This document shows, in pieces, positions 22,864 to 33,460 of a stretch of DNA of 64,000 nt. The stretch comes from Microbacterium trichothecenolyticum (GTDB taxonomy: Bacteria > Actinomycetota > Actinomycetes > Actinomycetales > Microbacteriaceae), in assembly GCF_000956465.1 (NCBI RefSeq), contig NZ_JYJA01000036.1:186001-250000 (forward strand), written 5' to 3'. How positions within the stretch are numbered: position 1 is the stretch's first letter; the number at the start of each line of letters is the position of its first letter. The translations under genes and the position numbers were made by a program. The notes beneath the pieces were generated by a model. It ran no database searches. It had not been told where the DNA came from and was given only the letters and a program-made list of their open reading frames with translations.

Positions 22864-23044
22864 GTCGACTCCTTCGTCGTGGGGTGCGTCAGGTCTCCCG
22901 CACCATCTCTCGGTGCGTCTGAGTGAGGTTAGGGTCGAGCGCCGGACCAGCGCGCGGTAAGTCGCATTCCCTCACGTTCTGCGCGTAGCGTGTGTTCTGC
23001 GCATTCTGCTCACGCGCACTCCGCTCACACACCCAGGAGGTGGC
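22864..23044. promoter_or_regulatory. Divergent control region of citrate carrier and sensor kinase
   Basis: 181 nt between divergent starts, the expected site of response-regulator binding. Short repeats of the form TTCTGCGCAT/TTCTGCGCGT (near 22977 and 23000) and CGCTCACAC/CGCACTCCGCTCAC are seen close to the kinase start. No strong promoter hexamers are obvious. A GGAGGT site at 23036-23041 is placed unusually close to ATG 23045. Confidence 0.4.
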
Positions 23045-24697
23045 ATGCGCTTCGCGACACGGCTGCTGCTGGTCCAGCTGGCGACGGTCGCCGCCGTCGT
23101 CGCCGTGTGTGCACTCGTCTTCGGTTGGCTGGGCGTGCGTCAGCTGCGCGCGGAGTCCGAGGCAGCCGCGCTCAACATCGCCCGCACCGTCGCCGAGGAC
23201 CCCGACGTCAAGTCCCTCGTCGCCGAGTTCTCAGCGGACCCGGGAACTCCGGATGCCGCGCACCTCCGTGACGGTCCGCTGCAGCAGATCGCCACCGATG
23301 TGGCCGACCGCACCGACGCGCTGTTCGTCGTCATCACCGACGATCACGGCATCCGTCTCGCCCACCCGAATCAGGACCTGCTCGGCCAAGTGGTCTCGAC
23401 ACCCTTCGCCGAGGTGCTCGAGGGCAACGAGGTGGTCGACTGGGAGGTCGGCACGCTCGGCGAGTCCGCTCGCGCGAAGGTGCCGATCTACGCCGAGGCC
23501 GGAGGCACTCCGGCGGGCGAGGTCAGCGTCGGCTTCGAGCGTGCGAGCGTGTTCGACGACCTCCCTGCGCTCCTGACGACGATCGCGGTCGCCGCGCTCG
23601 GCGGAGTGGCTCTGGCGACGCTGGCGACACTGCTCCTGCGGCGGCGCTTCGAACGGCTGACCCTCGGACTCCAGCCCGAGGAGCTCGTGGCGCTCGTGCA
23701 GAACCAGGCCGCGGTGCTCGAAGGAGTCGGAGACGGCGTCGTCGCCCTCGATCCCGACGGTGTGGTCCGCGTGTGCAATCAGGCCGCGGAACGGATGCTG
23801 GGACTCGACGACCCCGTCGGCCGCCGGTTCGACGAGCTGGCGCTGCCGGAAGACGTGCTCCGGGCCGTGCGCGAAGGCGCCACCGCCGTGGAGGCGGTCG
23901 TGGGCGACCGCGTGCTGTACCTCGACACGCGTCCGGTGCGCCGCGACGCCCGCGCGCTCGGCGAGATCGTCGTGGTGCGCGACCGCACCGATGTCGAGGC
24001 GCTCGCCGGGCGGCTCGAGACCGTCCGCGCCATGACCGAGGCTCTGCGCGTGCAGCGGCACGAGTTCGCCAATCGTCTGCACGTCGCATCCGGGCTGATC
24101 GACGCCGACCGCGTCGACGAGGCGCGCGCGTTCCTCGGCGACCTCACCGAGCGCGGAGCCGTCGACTTCGCCGTCGCCGGCCTCGAGCGGGTTCCCGACG
24201 CCTTCCTCCAGTCCCTTCTGGGCGCGACGGGCGCGGCGGCGCGTGAACGGGGCGTGAGCGTGCGGGTCTCCGACGACACCCTGCTGCTGAGCGAGGTCGC
24301 GCTCCCGGAGGACGTCGCGGCGATCCTCGGCAACCTGATCGGCAATGCGGTCACCGCGGCCGTGGCCGGCGATGAACCCCGCTGGGTCGAGGTCGCGCTG
24401 CTCGACGACGACGATGAGCTCGTGGTCACGGTCGCCGACTCGGGCCGCGGCATCCGTCCGCCCGGGAGCGATCCGTTCATCCGCGCCGGATCTCGCGAGG
24501 CCGATCCAGGTCGCAACGACGCGGTACACGGACACGGCTACGGTCTGCCCCTCTCCCGGGACCTCGCCCGCCGTCACGGCGGCGACGTGTGGGTCATCGA
24601 TGCCGGCGGCCACCGTTCGGGCGCCGTGTTCGGCGCGCGACTTCCGGGCGCGCTGCGCCGCGACACCGCTGTCCGCCGACAGGAGAAGAACGCATGA
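23045..24697 (+). CDS. Sensor histidine kinase, CitA/DcuS type
   Basis: 550 residues. Membrane segment 1 (about 8-28), extracellular PAS-like (PDC) sensor domain (about 30-172), membrane segment 2 (about 176-198), cytoplasmic PAS domain (about 215-315), a SpoB-type dimerisation helix with QRHEFANRLH where His339 is the phosphorylation site, then a HATPase domain with DSGRGI and GHGYGLPLSRDLARRHGG. This is the layout of CitA/DcuS kinases that sense tricarboxylates or C4-dicarboxylates outside the cell. The divergent CitMHS carrier makes citrate the likely signal. Overlaps the response regulator by 4 nt. Confidence 0.92.
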   Translation: MRFATRLLLVQLATVAAVVAVCALVFGWLGVRQLRAESEAAALNIARTVAEDPDVKSLVAEFSADPGTPDAAHLRDGPLQQIATDVADRTDALFVVITDDHGIRLAHPNQDLLGQVVSTPFAEVLEGNEVVDWEVGTLGESARAKVPIYAEAGGTPAGEVSVGFERASVFDDLPALLTTIAVAALGGVALATLATLLLRRRFERLTLGLQPEELVALVQNQAAVLEGVGDGVVALDPDGVVRVCNQAAERMLGLDDPVGRRFDELALPEDVLRAVREGATAVEAVVGDRVLYLDTRPVRRDARALGEIVVVRDRTDVEALAGRLETVRAMTEALRVQRHEFANRLHVASGLIDADRVDEARAFLGDLTERGAVDFAVAGLERVPDAFLQSLLGATGAAARERGVSVRVSDDTLLLSEVALPEDVAAILGNLIGNAVTAAVAGDEPRWVEVALLDDDDELVVTVADSGRGIRPPGSDPFIRAGSREADPGRNDAVHGHGYGLPLSRDLARRHGGDVWVIDAGGHRSGAVFGARLPGALRRDTAVRRQEKNA

Positions 24698-25350
24698 GTC
24701 AGCCCATCCGTGTGCTCGTCGTCGACGACGACTTCCGCGTCGCCGGACTGCACCGCGACGTCGTCGCCTCCCGCACCGGCTTCACCGCGCTGGACCCCGT
24801 GCATTCGCTGGGGGCCGCGCGCCAGGCCGTGCGCGCCCACGCCCCCGACCTGCTGCTCGTGGACGCCTTCCTCCCCGACGGCGACGGAGTCGAATTCATC
24901 GCGGGTGTCGACGTGGATGCGTTCGTGCTGTCGGCTGCGACGGATGCTGCGACTGTCCGTCGCGCGCTGCGCGCCGGCGCGCTCGCGTACCTGACGAAGC
25001 CGTTCGACGCCCGCGTGCTGGCGGAGCGCCTCGACCGCTACGCCCGCATGCGGAATCTCCTCGCCACCGACCGTCCACTGGAGCAGGAGCAGATCGACCG
25101 CGCCCTGACGATCCTCCACGGCAGTGCGGAACCTGCCTCCGTCGCCCGATCGGCGACGGAGCAGCGGATCCTCGAGGGCCTCGGCGACGACGAGGCGTCC
25201 GCGGCCGAGGTCGCCGAGCGGGTGGGCATCTCGCGCGCGACCGCGCAGCGACACCTCGCCACGCTCGCCGCACGCGGCCAAGTCGAGGTGCGGCTGCGAT
25301 ACGGCACCACGGGGAGGCCGGAGCACCGCTACGTCTCCGCCCGCGGATGA
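24694..25350 (+). CDS. Response regulator, CitB/DcuR type
   Basis: 218 residues. Receiver domain with acidic pocket Asp11/Asp12, phosphoacceptor Asp57 (LLLVDAFLPDGDGVEF) and the conserved Lys in YLTKPF. The C-terminal DNA-binding part has a helix-turn-helix (SAAEVAERVGISRATAQRHL) of the CitB kind rather than OmpR or NarL kind. ATG 24694 overlaps the kinase stop, so the pair is made in step. It should bind the region between itself and the divergent citrate carrier. Converges with ligB 13 nt away. Confidence 0.92.
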   Translation: MSQPIRVLVVDDDFRVAGLHRDVVASRTGFTALDPVHSLGAARQAVRAHAPDLLLVDAFLPDGDGVEFIAGVDVDAFVLSAATDAATVRRALRAGALAYLTKPFDARVLAERLDRYARMRNLLATDRPLEQEQIDRALTILHGSAEPASVARSATEQRILEGLGDDEASAAEVAERVGISRATAQRHLATLAARGQVEVRLRYGTTGRPEHRYVSARG

Positions 25351-25363
25351 CGGGGTGCGGCCC

Positions 25364-26896
25364 TCACCCTCGAAGCAGGGCGCGGAGCGACTCGATCGTG
25401 TCGGCTTCATCGGGACGCTTGTCGGGGCGGTAGCCCTTCACACGCGCGAAGCGCAGAGCGACACCGCCCGGGTACCGCGTCGATCGCTGCACGCCGTCGA
25501 TGGCGATCTCGACCACCGTCTCGGGGCGCACGTGCACCGCGTACGCCGAGCGGTGGGTCTCGATGGTCGGGAAGTGCTCGCTCTGCCACCGCAGCGTCGC
25601 GTCGGTGAGCCCCTTGAAGGTCTTCCCCACCATCACGAAGCCGCCCGGTTCGCCGAACATCCCCTCCGGGTCGCGGGCACCCAGGTGCAGGTTCGACAGC
25701 AGCCCGGTGCGACGGCCGGACCCCCATTCGACGGCGAGCACCACGAGGTCGTAGGTGAGCACCGGCTTGACCTTGAGCCAGCTCTTGCCGCGCCGTCCGG
25801 CGGCGTAGGGAGCGTCGAGCGCCTTGACCATGACGCCCTCGTGGCCCGCGGCGAGCGCCTGACGCGAGAACTCCTCGGCCTTCACCGGGTCGTCGGTGAC
25901 GACGCTCGGCATGCGTGCGTCGCCGACAGCTCGATCGAGCAGCTCGAGGCGCGTCGCCAGCGGCTCGTCGATCAGGTCGCGTCCGTCGAGGTGGAGGATG
26001 TCGAAGAACCACGGCCTCAGGACGGTGGCCGCCGCGTCGTCGCCCATCGATCCGAACCGCGACATCGTGTCTTGGAACGGCCGCGGGCCGCCGTCCTCGT
26101 CGAGCGACAGCGTCTCGCCGTCGAGGATCACCCGCTCGGCGGGCAGTGCCCGCACCGCCTCGACGAGCTCGGGCACGCGGTGGGTGATGTCGGCGAGGCT
26201 GCGCGTGAAGACTCGGACGTCGTCGCCGTCGCGGTGCACCTGGATGCGTGCACCGTCGAGCTTGTACTCGACGGATGCTGCGGCCCCGAGCGTCTCGAGC
26301 GCCTCGCTCGTCGATCCCGCCGTCGCGGCGAGCATCGGCAGCACACCGCGCCCCACTTGGAGGCCGACCGCGGAGAGTTCATCGGCGTCGCCGGTGAGCG
26401 CGATGCGCGCGGTCGCGCCCAGGTCGCCGGACAGCATCGCGGCCCTCCGCACGACGGGCGCCTCGCGCTCGGAACCCTTCGCGATCGCATCGAGGAGCAC
26501 ACCCTCGAGCGCACCGGTGCGCAGCTCGCCGATCATGACGCGCGCCAGGAAGTCCCACTCGTCGGCGGTGGCGGCGCTCGCGAGTGCGTCGAGCTCGCCG
26601 CGGCGCGCGAGGACCGAGCCCGCGCCATCGGCCCCCGCCAGTCGGCTGAGGGATGCGTCGACATCGAGCACGGTCAGCGTCGGCGTATCGGCGTGTACGA
26701 CATCGAGGCCGGTGAGACTGCGCCACCCGACGCCGAGCCGCCCCTGCCGCGGGTTGGCGGTGAGGAAACCGATGGCGGGAGCGACCTCATCCGGCTGAAG
26801 CCCGCGCAGCAACGTGGCCAGGACGGCGATCTTGGCCAAGCGCGACGAGGTCGACGCGACCTCGCCCGTCGCGGTCACCAGCTCGTTCAGCAGCAC
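25364..26896 (-). CDS. ligB: ATP-dependent DNA ligase (LigB type)
   Basis: 510 residues, close to the length of actinobacterial LigB. Domains: N-terminal DNA-binding domain (about 1-200), adenylation domain with the nucleotidyl-acceptor Lys212 in EYKLDGARIQ, motif III-like AERVILDGE, motif IV-V (EGVMVKALDAPY, KSWLKVKP), and a C-terminal OB domain. It seals nicks in DNA using ATP. This enzyme is additional to the essential NAD-dependent LigA of bacteria and is presumed to act in repair. Standalone gene. Confidence 0.93.
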   Translation of the reverse strand: MLLNELVTATGEVASTSSRLAKIAVLATLLRGLQPDEVAPAIGFLTANPRQGRLGVGWRSLTGLDVVHADTPTLTVLDVDASLSRLAGADGAGSVLARRGELDALASAATADEWDFLARVMIGELRTGALEGVLLDAIAKGSEREAPVVRRAAMLSGDLGATARIALTGDADELSAVGLQVGRGVLPMLAATAGSTSEALETLGAAASVEYKLDGARIQVHRDGDDVRVFTRSLADITHRVPELVEAVRALPAERVILDGETLSLDEDGGPRPFQDTMSRFGSMGDDAAATVLRPWFFDILHLDGRDLIDEPLATRLELLDRAVGDARMPSVVTDDPVKAEEFSRQALAAGHEGVMVKALDAPYAAGRRGKSWLKVKPVLTYDLVVLAVEWGSGRRTGLLSNLHLGARDPEGMFGEPGGFVMVGKTFKGLTDATLRWQSEHFPTIETHRSAYAVHVRPETVVEIAIDGVQRSTRYPGGVALRFARVKGYRPDKRPDEADTIESLRALLRG

Positions 26897-26992
26897 ATCG
26901 GCATTCTGGCACCGGCCCCCGACACCTGTCCCGGGCTCGGCGGCTGTGCCGCCGCTGGGCGACCGACCGATCGTGGGCCGCGACCGGCCGAC

Positions 26993-27394
26993 TCATCGGC
27001 CGCGTCCGACTGTTCCGCTCGTGCCCCACAGGGCCCACACGACGAGCAGCGGCTGCAGCAGCAGCCGGACGAACCGGGCCCGATCGGTGCGCAGCATGGG
27101 CGCCGGCCGGCGCGTCCGCCACTGATAGACGTTGCCAGGGAAGACCGCCACGAAGAACGCGGCCACCGCCCAACCCACGCGGCGGCGCTCGGCGGGAAGC
27201 GCCACGAGAGCACCGCCCAGCATCAGCTCGACGACGCCTGACGCGACGACGATCGTGTCCTCGTCGGTGTGGAAGAGCCGCGTCGCCCAGTCGGGGACGA
27301 CGATGCGGTAGCCGCGCCTCCCCCACGTCAGGTGCGACGCGCCCGCGGTCACCAGCAGCGCCGCGAGCGCCCAGCGAACGATGATCCGCGTCAC
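26993..27394 (-). CDS. DoxX-like small membrane protein
   Basis: 133 residues with four hydrophobic segments and the motif FPGNVYQW, typical of the DoxX-like group of unknown-function membrane proteins. Its ATG overlaps the stop of the LLM oxidoreductase gene by 4 nt and it is the last gene of a three-gene minus-strand operon. Function unknown; DoxX-type proteins are often linked to redox or thiosulfate metabolism, with no direct evidence here. Confidence 0.8.
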   Translation of the reverse strand: MTRIIVRWALAALLVTAGASHLTWGRRGYRIVVPDWATRLFHTDEDTIVVASGVVELMLGGALVALPAERRRVGWAVAAFFVAVFPGNVYQWRTRRPAPMLRTDRARFVRLLLQPLLVVWALWGTSGTVGRGR

Positions 27395-28155
27395 GCGACT
27401 GCCCCACGGACCGCGTCGATGAACCGGAGGTGCTCATCGAGGCTGCCCGAGGCGGTGATCGCTCGGAGGACCACCTCGTCGGCGGCGGCGCGATAGGCGG
27501 CGATCCGGTCACGCAGCGCGACGGGTCGGATGACGGTGTCCGCCGCCTCGACACCCAGGCGCGCGAAGTTCGCCGCGTACGCGGGGTACCCGGTGTAGCG
27601 CCGTGCCTCCTCGTCGAGCGCCGCTGTCGCGGCGGGGTCGGCAGCCGTCCGCACGTACAGCGCGACGTGTGCCGCGCCGGCCCGCTCGTGCGCCCGGCGT
27701 GCCTGCTCCGCAGCGATCTTCGGTGTCAGCCAGCTGAGCAGGAGCCCGTCAGACGCCTCCGCCCCCGCGCGCCGCATCCTCGGGCCGAGAGCGCCGACCA
27801 CGACGCGCGCCTCGGTGCGCGCGCGGAGGGCGGTGGCAGCATCCGTCACGCTTTCGACCGCCCCGGAACGAAGCTGCCCCGAACCGATTCCGAGCATGAG
27901 CCGGTCGGCGGGGATTCCTGCGGCGCCCGCGAGGATGTCGTCGGGCGTGCGACGGTCGATCGGGAGCACTCCCGTGGCGAGCACGAGCCGCTCGGTCGCG
28001 CCCGCGGCGGCGGCGAGCACCGCCAGCGCGTCGTGGCCCGGGGTGTCGTTGACGCACAGGGCGCGCAGGCCTGCCGCCTCGGCGGCCGCCGCGACACGCG
28101 CACCGACCTCTGGGCCGGCCGCCGCAGCGATCCCGATCGACAGCGCCGCGCTCAT
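27391..28155 (-). CDS. LLM-class (F420/flavin-dependent) oxidoreductase, short form
   Basis: 254 residues, a TIM-barrel of the luciferase-like monooxygenase class. Visible family traits: LVLATGVLPIDRRTPDDI, RLMLGIGSGQ, and LLLSWLTP. It is shorter than the roughly 290-340 residues usual for the class. In actinobacteria many such proteins use deazaflavin F420, which cannot be proven from sequence. Start at ATG 28153-28155 overlaps the stop of the upstream paralogue (4 nt). An upstream extension of the frame is out of register with the family and rejected. Confidence 0.82.
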   Translation of the reverse strand: MSAALSIGIAAAAGPEVGARVAAAAEAAGLRALCVNDTPGHDALAVLAAAAGATERLVLATGVLPIDRRTPDDILAGAAGIPADRLMLGIGSGQLRSGAVESVTDAATALRARTEARVVVGALGPRMRRAGAEASDGLLLSWLTPKIAAEQARRAHERAGAAHVALYVRTAADPAATAALDEEARRYTGYPAYAANFARLGVEAADTVIRPVALRDRIAAYRAAADEVVLRAITASGSLDEHLRFIDAVRGAVA

Positions 28156-29027
28156 GCGACGTGCGCGCCGACGAGCCGCGACACCTCGGCCGCCGCGCGG
28201 TAGAACTCGGCGATGTCGCCTCGGGACGAGGGCAGCAGCACCACGTCGTCGACGCCCGCGTCGAAGAAGCGCTGCGCGCCCGCGGCGACGTCTGCCGGCT
28301 CGCCCCACAGCGCGCGCTCGGCTGGATCGGGCTTGTCGCCCACGTCGGTGATCGCCCGGGCCTCGGCATCCGCGCCGAAGGCGGTGACGACGTAGGCCAC
28401 CACGTCGTGGTCACCGGCGCGACCCGACGCGGCCCGCGCCTCGCGAATGGCGGCGGTGGCGATGGCGTACTCCCCTGCCGTGTGCCCGCTGTCGAGCACG
28501 GTGCCGTCGGCCACCTCGCCGCTCAGCCGCAGCGTCTTGGGACCCTCTGCGGCCGCATACACGAGCGGCGGTGCGACCGGCGGATAGTCCAGGCGCACGT
28601 CGCGGACGGTGACATAGCGTCCGTCGACGCTCACCTGGTCGCCCGCGAGCAGGCTGCGCAGCGTCGGCACGTACTCGCGCATCAGGGTCAGCGGCGAGGC
28701 GACGCGCGCCCCGACCTGCCCCATCCAATCGAGCACGCCGTGACCGACGCCCGGAAGGAGCCGACCGGGGAACAGCCGCTCGACCGTGGCGATCTCCATC
28801 GCGGTGGCCGCCACGTTCCGCAGCGGCATCGGGGCGATCCCGATGCCGATGCGCAGCGCCTCTGTCCAGGCCAGGGCCGCGCCCACCGTTGTGAAGGCGG
28901 ACTGGCGGAAGCAGTCCTCCCAGATCCAGAGCTCGGGCAGGCCCGCCGACTCGGCGGCCAGCACCGCGTCGCGGAACTCGTCGGGGGTGTGGGTGTACGG
29001 ATTGAAGATCGCGCCGATGCGGGTCAT
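28152..29027 (-). CDS. LLM-class (F420/flavin-dependent) oxidoreductase
   Basis: 291 residues, luciferase-like TIM barrel. N-terminal IGAIFNPYTHTPDEF and AESAGLPELWIWEDCF, then RIGIGIAPMPLRNVAATAMEIATVERL and GRLLPGVGHGVLDWMGQVG are typical of F420-dependent LLM proteins. It is the first gene of an operon with a second, shorter LLM protein and a DoxX-like membrane protein, all with 4-nt overlaps. The two LLM proteins may form a heteromer, which is inference. Substrate unknown. Confidence 0.87.
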   Translation of the reverse strand: MTRIGAIFNPYTHTPDEFRDAVLAAESAGLPELWIWEDCFRQSAFTTVGAALAWTEALRIGIGIAPMPLRNVAATAMEIATVERLFPGRLLPGVGHGVLDWMGQVGARVASPLTLMREYVPTLRSLLAGDQVSVDGRYVTVRDVRLDYPPVAPPLVYAAAEGPKTLRLSGEVADGTVLDSGHTAGEYAIATAAIREARAASGRAGDHDVVAYVVTAFGADAEARAITDVGDKPDPAERALWGEPADVAAGAQRFFDAGVDDVVLLPSSRGDIAEFYRAAAEVSRLVGAHVA

Positions 29028-29089
29028 GAACCCACTCTGTCAGGTGCCACCGACCCGCACCGCGGCCGCCGGCATCCGTGCACCCGCAT

Positions 29090-29167
29090 CTTCGACAGGT
29101 CAACCGGGGTTCTACAGGAGAATTCGGGCTGGATCTGTCCGGCGCAGCTCCGGTTGACCTGTCGAAG
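29090..29167. repeat. 18-bp perfect inverted repeat with 42-nt spacer
   Basis: Arms cttcgacaggtcaaccgg (29090-29107) and its exact complement (29150-29167) flank 42 nt (29108-29149). It lies in the 217-nt gap between the LLM operon and the terminator of the Clp ATPase. Nothing coding is visible inside. It looks like a small palindromic or miniature repeat element rather than a terminator, given the wide spacer. Confidence 0.7.
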
Positions 29168-29194
29168 CGGAGGAACGCCCACCCCATGCACGGC

Positions 29195-29228
29195 GAGAGG
29201 CGCCGGGCCCGAAGGCCCGGCGCCTCTC
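29195..29228 (-). terminator. Terminator hairpin of the Clp ATPase gene
   Basis: Fifteen-base arms gagaggcgccgggcc (29195-29209) and 29214-29228 with a 4-nt CGAA loop, 16 nt past the stop codon of the minus-strand Clp gene. No clear U-run, as usual for GC-rich actinobacteria. Confidence 0.85.
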
Positions 29229-29244
29229 TGCCCACCGTGTCGGG

Positions 29245-31803
<2,559 letters not shown>

Positions 31804-31819
31804 TCCATCTCTCCTGAAA

Positions 31820-31867
31820 CTTGAGCGGAGGAGTATCAAGTTTTGAACTTGATACAGACATTGTCAA
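31820..31867 (-). promoter_or_regulatory. HAIR-like (HspR-type) operator and promoter of the Clp gene
   Basis: CTTGAGC at 31820-31826 and TATCAAG at 31834-31840 are separated by 7 nt, the spacing of the HspR HAIR box (consensus CTTGAGT-N7-ACTCAAG). Overlapping it is a better palindrome: gtatcaagtt (31833-31842) and aacttgatac (31846-31855). On the minus strand a TTGACA -35 element lies at 31862-31867 immediately upstream, so a bound repressor would cover the promoter. HspR control of Clp ATPases is established in actinobacteria; that it happens here is inference. Confidence 0.6.
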
Positions 31868-31971
31868 TTTCAACCGCTCACGTCCGCACGTATTCCCCAG
31901 CGCCGGATGTCGCACCCCCGGCGTAACGTCTCGTCTACGGGGGACCTGCTTCAGAGACGAGAGGGAACACG

Positions 31972-32343
31972 ATGGACTGGAAGATCGAGCTCATCTTCGT
32001 GCCGGTGACGGATGTCGATCGCGCGAAGGAGTTCTACGAGCGGATCGGCTTCAACGCCGATCACGATCAGACGCCCGTCGACGGACTCCGCTTCGTGCAG
32101 ATGACTCCGCCCGGCTCCGCGTGCTCCATCGCCTTCGGCACCGGGCTGGGCAACGATCTCGAGCCCGGCCGCCAGAACACGATCCAGGTCGTCGTGCCCG
32201 ACGCCGACGAAGCGCTCGCGCATCTGCGCGCCAACGGCGTCGAGGGGCGCGGCGTCGACGAGCAGGACTGGGGCAGGTTCGTGCAGTTCGACGACCCCGA
32301 CGGCAACACCTGGACCCTGCAGCAGTTGCCCGCCTGGCGCTGA
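31972..32343 (+). CDS. VOC-superfamily (glyoxalase/bleomycin resistance-like) protein
   Basis: 123 residues forming one vicinal-oxygen-chelate module pair: WKIELIFVPVTDVDRAKEFYERIGF at the start and FVQFDDPDGNTWTLQQ at the end are the typical paired strands. A dimer would make the metal or ligand cavity. Substrate cannot be deduced. ATG 31972 follows a GAGAGGGAA site. Divergent from the Clp gene. Confidence 0.85.
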   Translation: MDWKIELIFVPVTDVDRAKEFYERIGFNADHDQTPVDGLRFVQMTPPGSACSIAFGTGLGNDLEPGRQNTIQVVVPDADEALAHLRANGVEGRGVDEQDWGRFVQFDDPDGNTWTLQQLPAWR

Positions 32344-32376
32344 GCCGCGGCACCGCCACTGATCACGACGCGACTC

Positions 32377-32407
32377 GGCCGCCTCGCTCCCGAGGGAGAG
32401 AGGCGGC
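32377..32407. terminator. Hairpin between convergent VOC and DUF3817 genes
   Basis: Arms ggccgcctc (32377-32385) and gaggcggcc (32399-32407) pair exactly around a 13-nt loop in the 79-nt gap between two convergent stop codons. It can serve both transcripts. Confidence 0.7.
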
Positions 32408-32422
32408 CGGGGTCGGGTGTCG

Positions 32423-32887
32423 TCAGTCGCGACCTCCGGGCGGGCCCGGGATGACGAGCACGACGAACAGCAGCACGACCGCGAGCGCGATCAAGGCGCC
32501 GAGCACCCAGGGCCGCCGCAGGAACCACCGCATCAGCCGGTCGTACCAGGTGGCGTCGCGCGGGTCGTCGGTGGCCTCGAGGCGCCAGGCACCCGCGAGG
32601 CGGCCGCTGCGCTGGAGCCACAGCTCCGCCGGGATCGTGGCGTACGGGATGACGGCGCTCACGAGCGCGAGCACCGTGGGTCCGACGCGCCAGCGGTTGT
32701 TGAGGGCGACGAGGATCACGGTCGCGCCGTACGACAGGAAGATGAAACCGTGGATGCCGCCGCCGATCGTGACGCCGAGCGCCCAGTCGGTGGTGGCGCG
32801 GATCACGAGACCGGCGATGAGGAGCGTCCACGAGATCGCCTCGAGGATCGCGAGCGCACGGAACAGGGTGTGAGGTGTTCGGAACAC
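32423..32887 (-). CDS. DUF3817 integral membrane protein
   Basis: 154 residues with four hydrophobic segments, about 10-30, 40-60, 68-90 and 128-148. The N-terminal part (LFRALAILEAISWTLLIAGL, GGGIHGFIFLSYGATVILV) is the DUF3817 domain common in actinobacteria. Function unknown. Start is GTG at 32885-32887 with GAAGG just upstream. It is downstream of a MarR-type regulator on the same strand and preceded by four phased half-sites, so it is probably the target of that regulator. Confidence 0.83.
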   Translation of the reverse strand: MFRTPHTLFRALAILEAISWTLLIAGLVIRATTDWALGVTIGGGIHGFIFLSYGATVILVALNNRWRVGPTVLALVSAVIPYATIPAELWLQRSGRLAGAWRLEATDDPRDATWYDRLMRWFLRRPWVLGALIALAVVLLFVVLVIPGPPGGRD

Positions 32888-32890
32888 ACC

Positions 32891-32925
32891 TTCAGCCTAA
32901 CTGAAAGCGCTTCAGGCTTTCTGAA
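32891..32925 (-). promoter_or_regulatory. Four alternating half-sites at 10-bp spacing (operator candidate)
   Basis: TTCAG at 32891-32895, CTGAA at 32901-32905, TTCAG at 32911-32915 and CTGAA at 32921-32925 alternate in orientation, each starting exactly 10 bp (one helical turn) after the last. The array ends 4 nt from the DUF3817 start codon and 26 nt from the MarR stop. A dimeric repressor such as the neighbouring MarR protein could bind two stacked sites here. Confidence 0.6.
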
Positions 32926-32950
32926 GGTTGGCCGTGCGCGGCCTCCCGAC

Positions 32951-33370
32951 CTATTCGGGCGCGAGCCCGAACGGCTGTTCGTGCAGCCCTTCCAGCGCAG
33001 TGGCGAGCGCCGGCGCCCCCGCGGCGAGCCCGGCGTCGAGCGCCGCCAGCCGCTGCTCGGCGGCCTGCAGCACCTCGCTCCCCCGGTCGGTCACGCGCAG
33101 ATCGGAGGCCGCGCCCGCGTGCTTCGTCGCATCCGCGACGAGCCCGTCGGCGACAAGGGTCTGCACGGCGGTGTGCGCCGACTGCACGGTGATCTGCGAG
33201 CGCCGCGCGAGCTCGCTGAACGAGATGCCCGGCGTCGCCTCGATGTGGGCGAGCAGCCCGTACTTGCGGGTCGTGAGGCCGAGGTCGCGCAGCTGAGCGC
33301 CGAGGTGCGCGTCCCACACTGCGGCCACGGTCAGCAGTGAGATGACGGGACTGAACGCACGGTCTGGCAC
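32951..33370 (-). CDS. MarR-family transcriptional regulator
   Basis: 139 residues with the winged-helix core of MarR proteins: LTTRKYGLLAHIEATPGISFSELA, recognition helix region QITVQSAHTAVQTLVADGLV, and wing ATKHAGAASDLRVTDRGSEVL. Binds DNA as a dimer and usually responds to small phenolic or drug-like ligands. ATG at 33368-33370. It is encoded ahead of the DUF3817 membrane protein on the same strand and is divergent from a methyltransferase gene. Confidence 0.88.
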   Translation of the reverse strand: MPDRAFSPVISLLTVAAVWDAHLGAQLRDLGLTTRKYGLLAHIEATPGISFSELARRSQITVQSAHTAVQTLVADGLVADATKHAGAASDLRVTDRGSEVLQAAEQRLAALDAGLAAGAPALATALEGLHEQPFGLAPE

Positions 33371-33460
33371 CGTTGAATGCTAGTCCCGCTGCCGCGGGAC
33401 GGCACGCATTCGCCCGCAGTTCCCGGAACCGGACGCGGCCGGTCCGGCTACCGTGGGACG

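Noticed and set aside
31820..31855. Terminator reading toward the VOC gene
   Set aside because: Symmetric box overlaps the Clp promoter, AT-rich compared with true terminators here, and has HAIR-box spacing.
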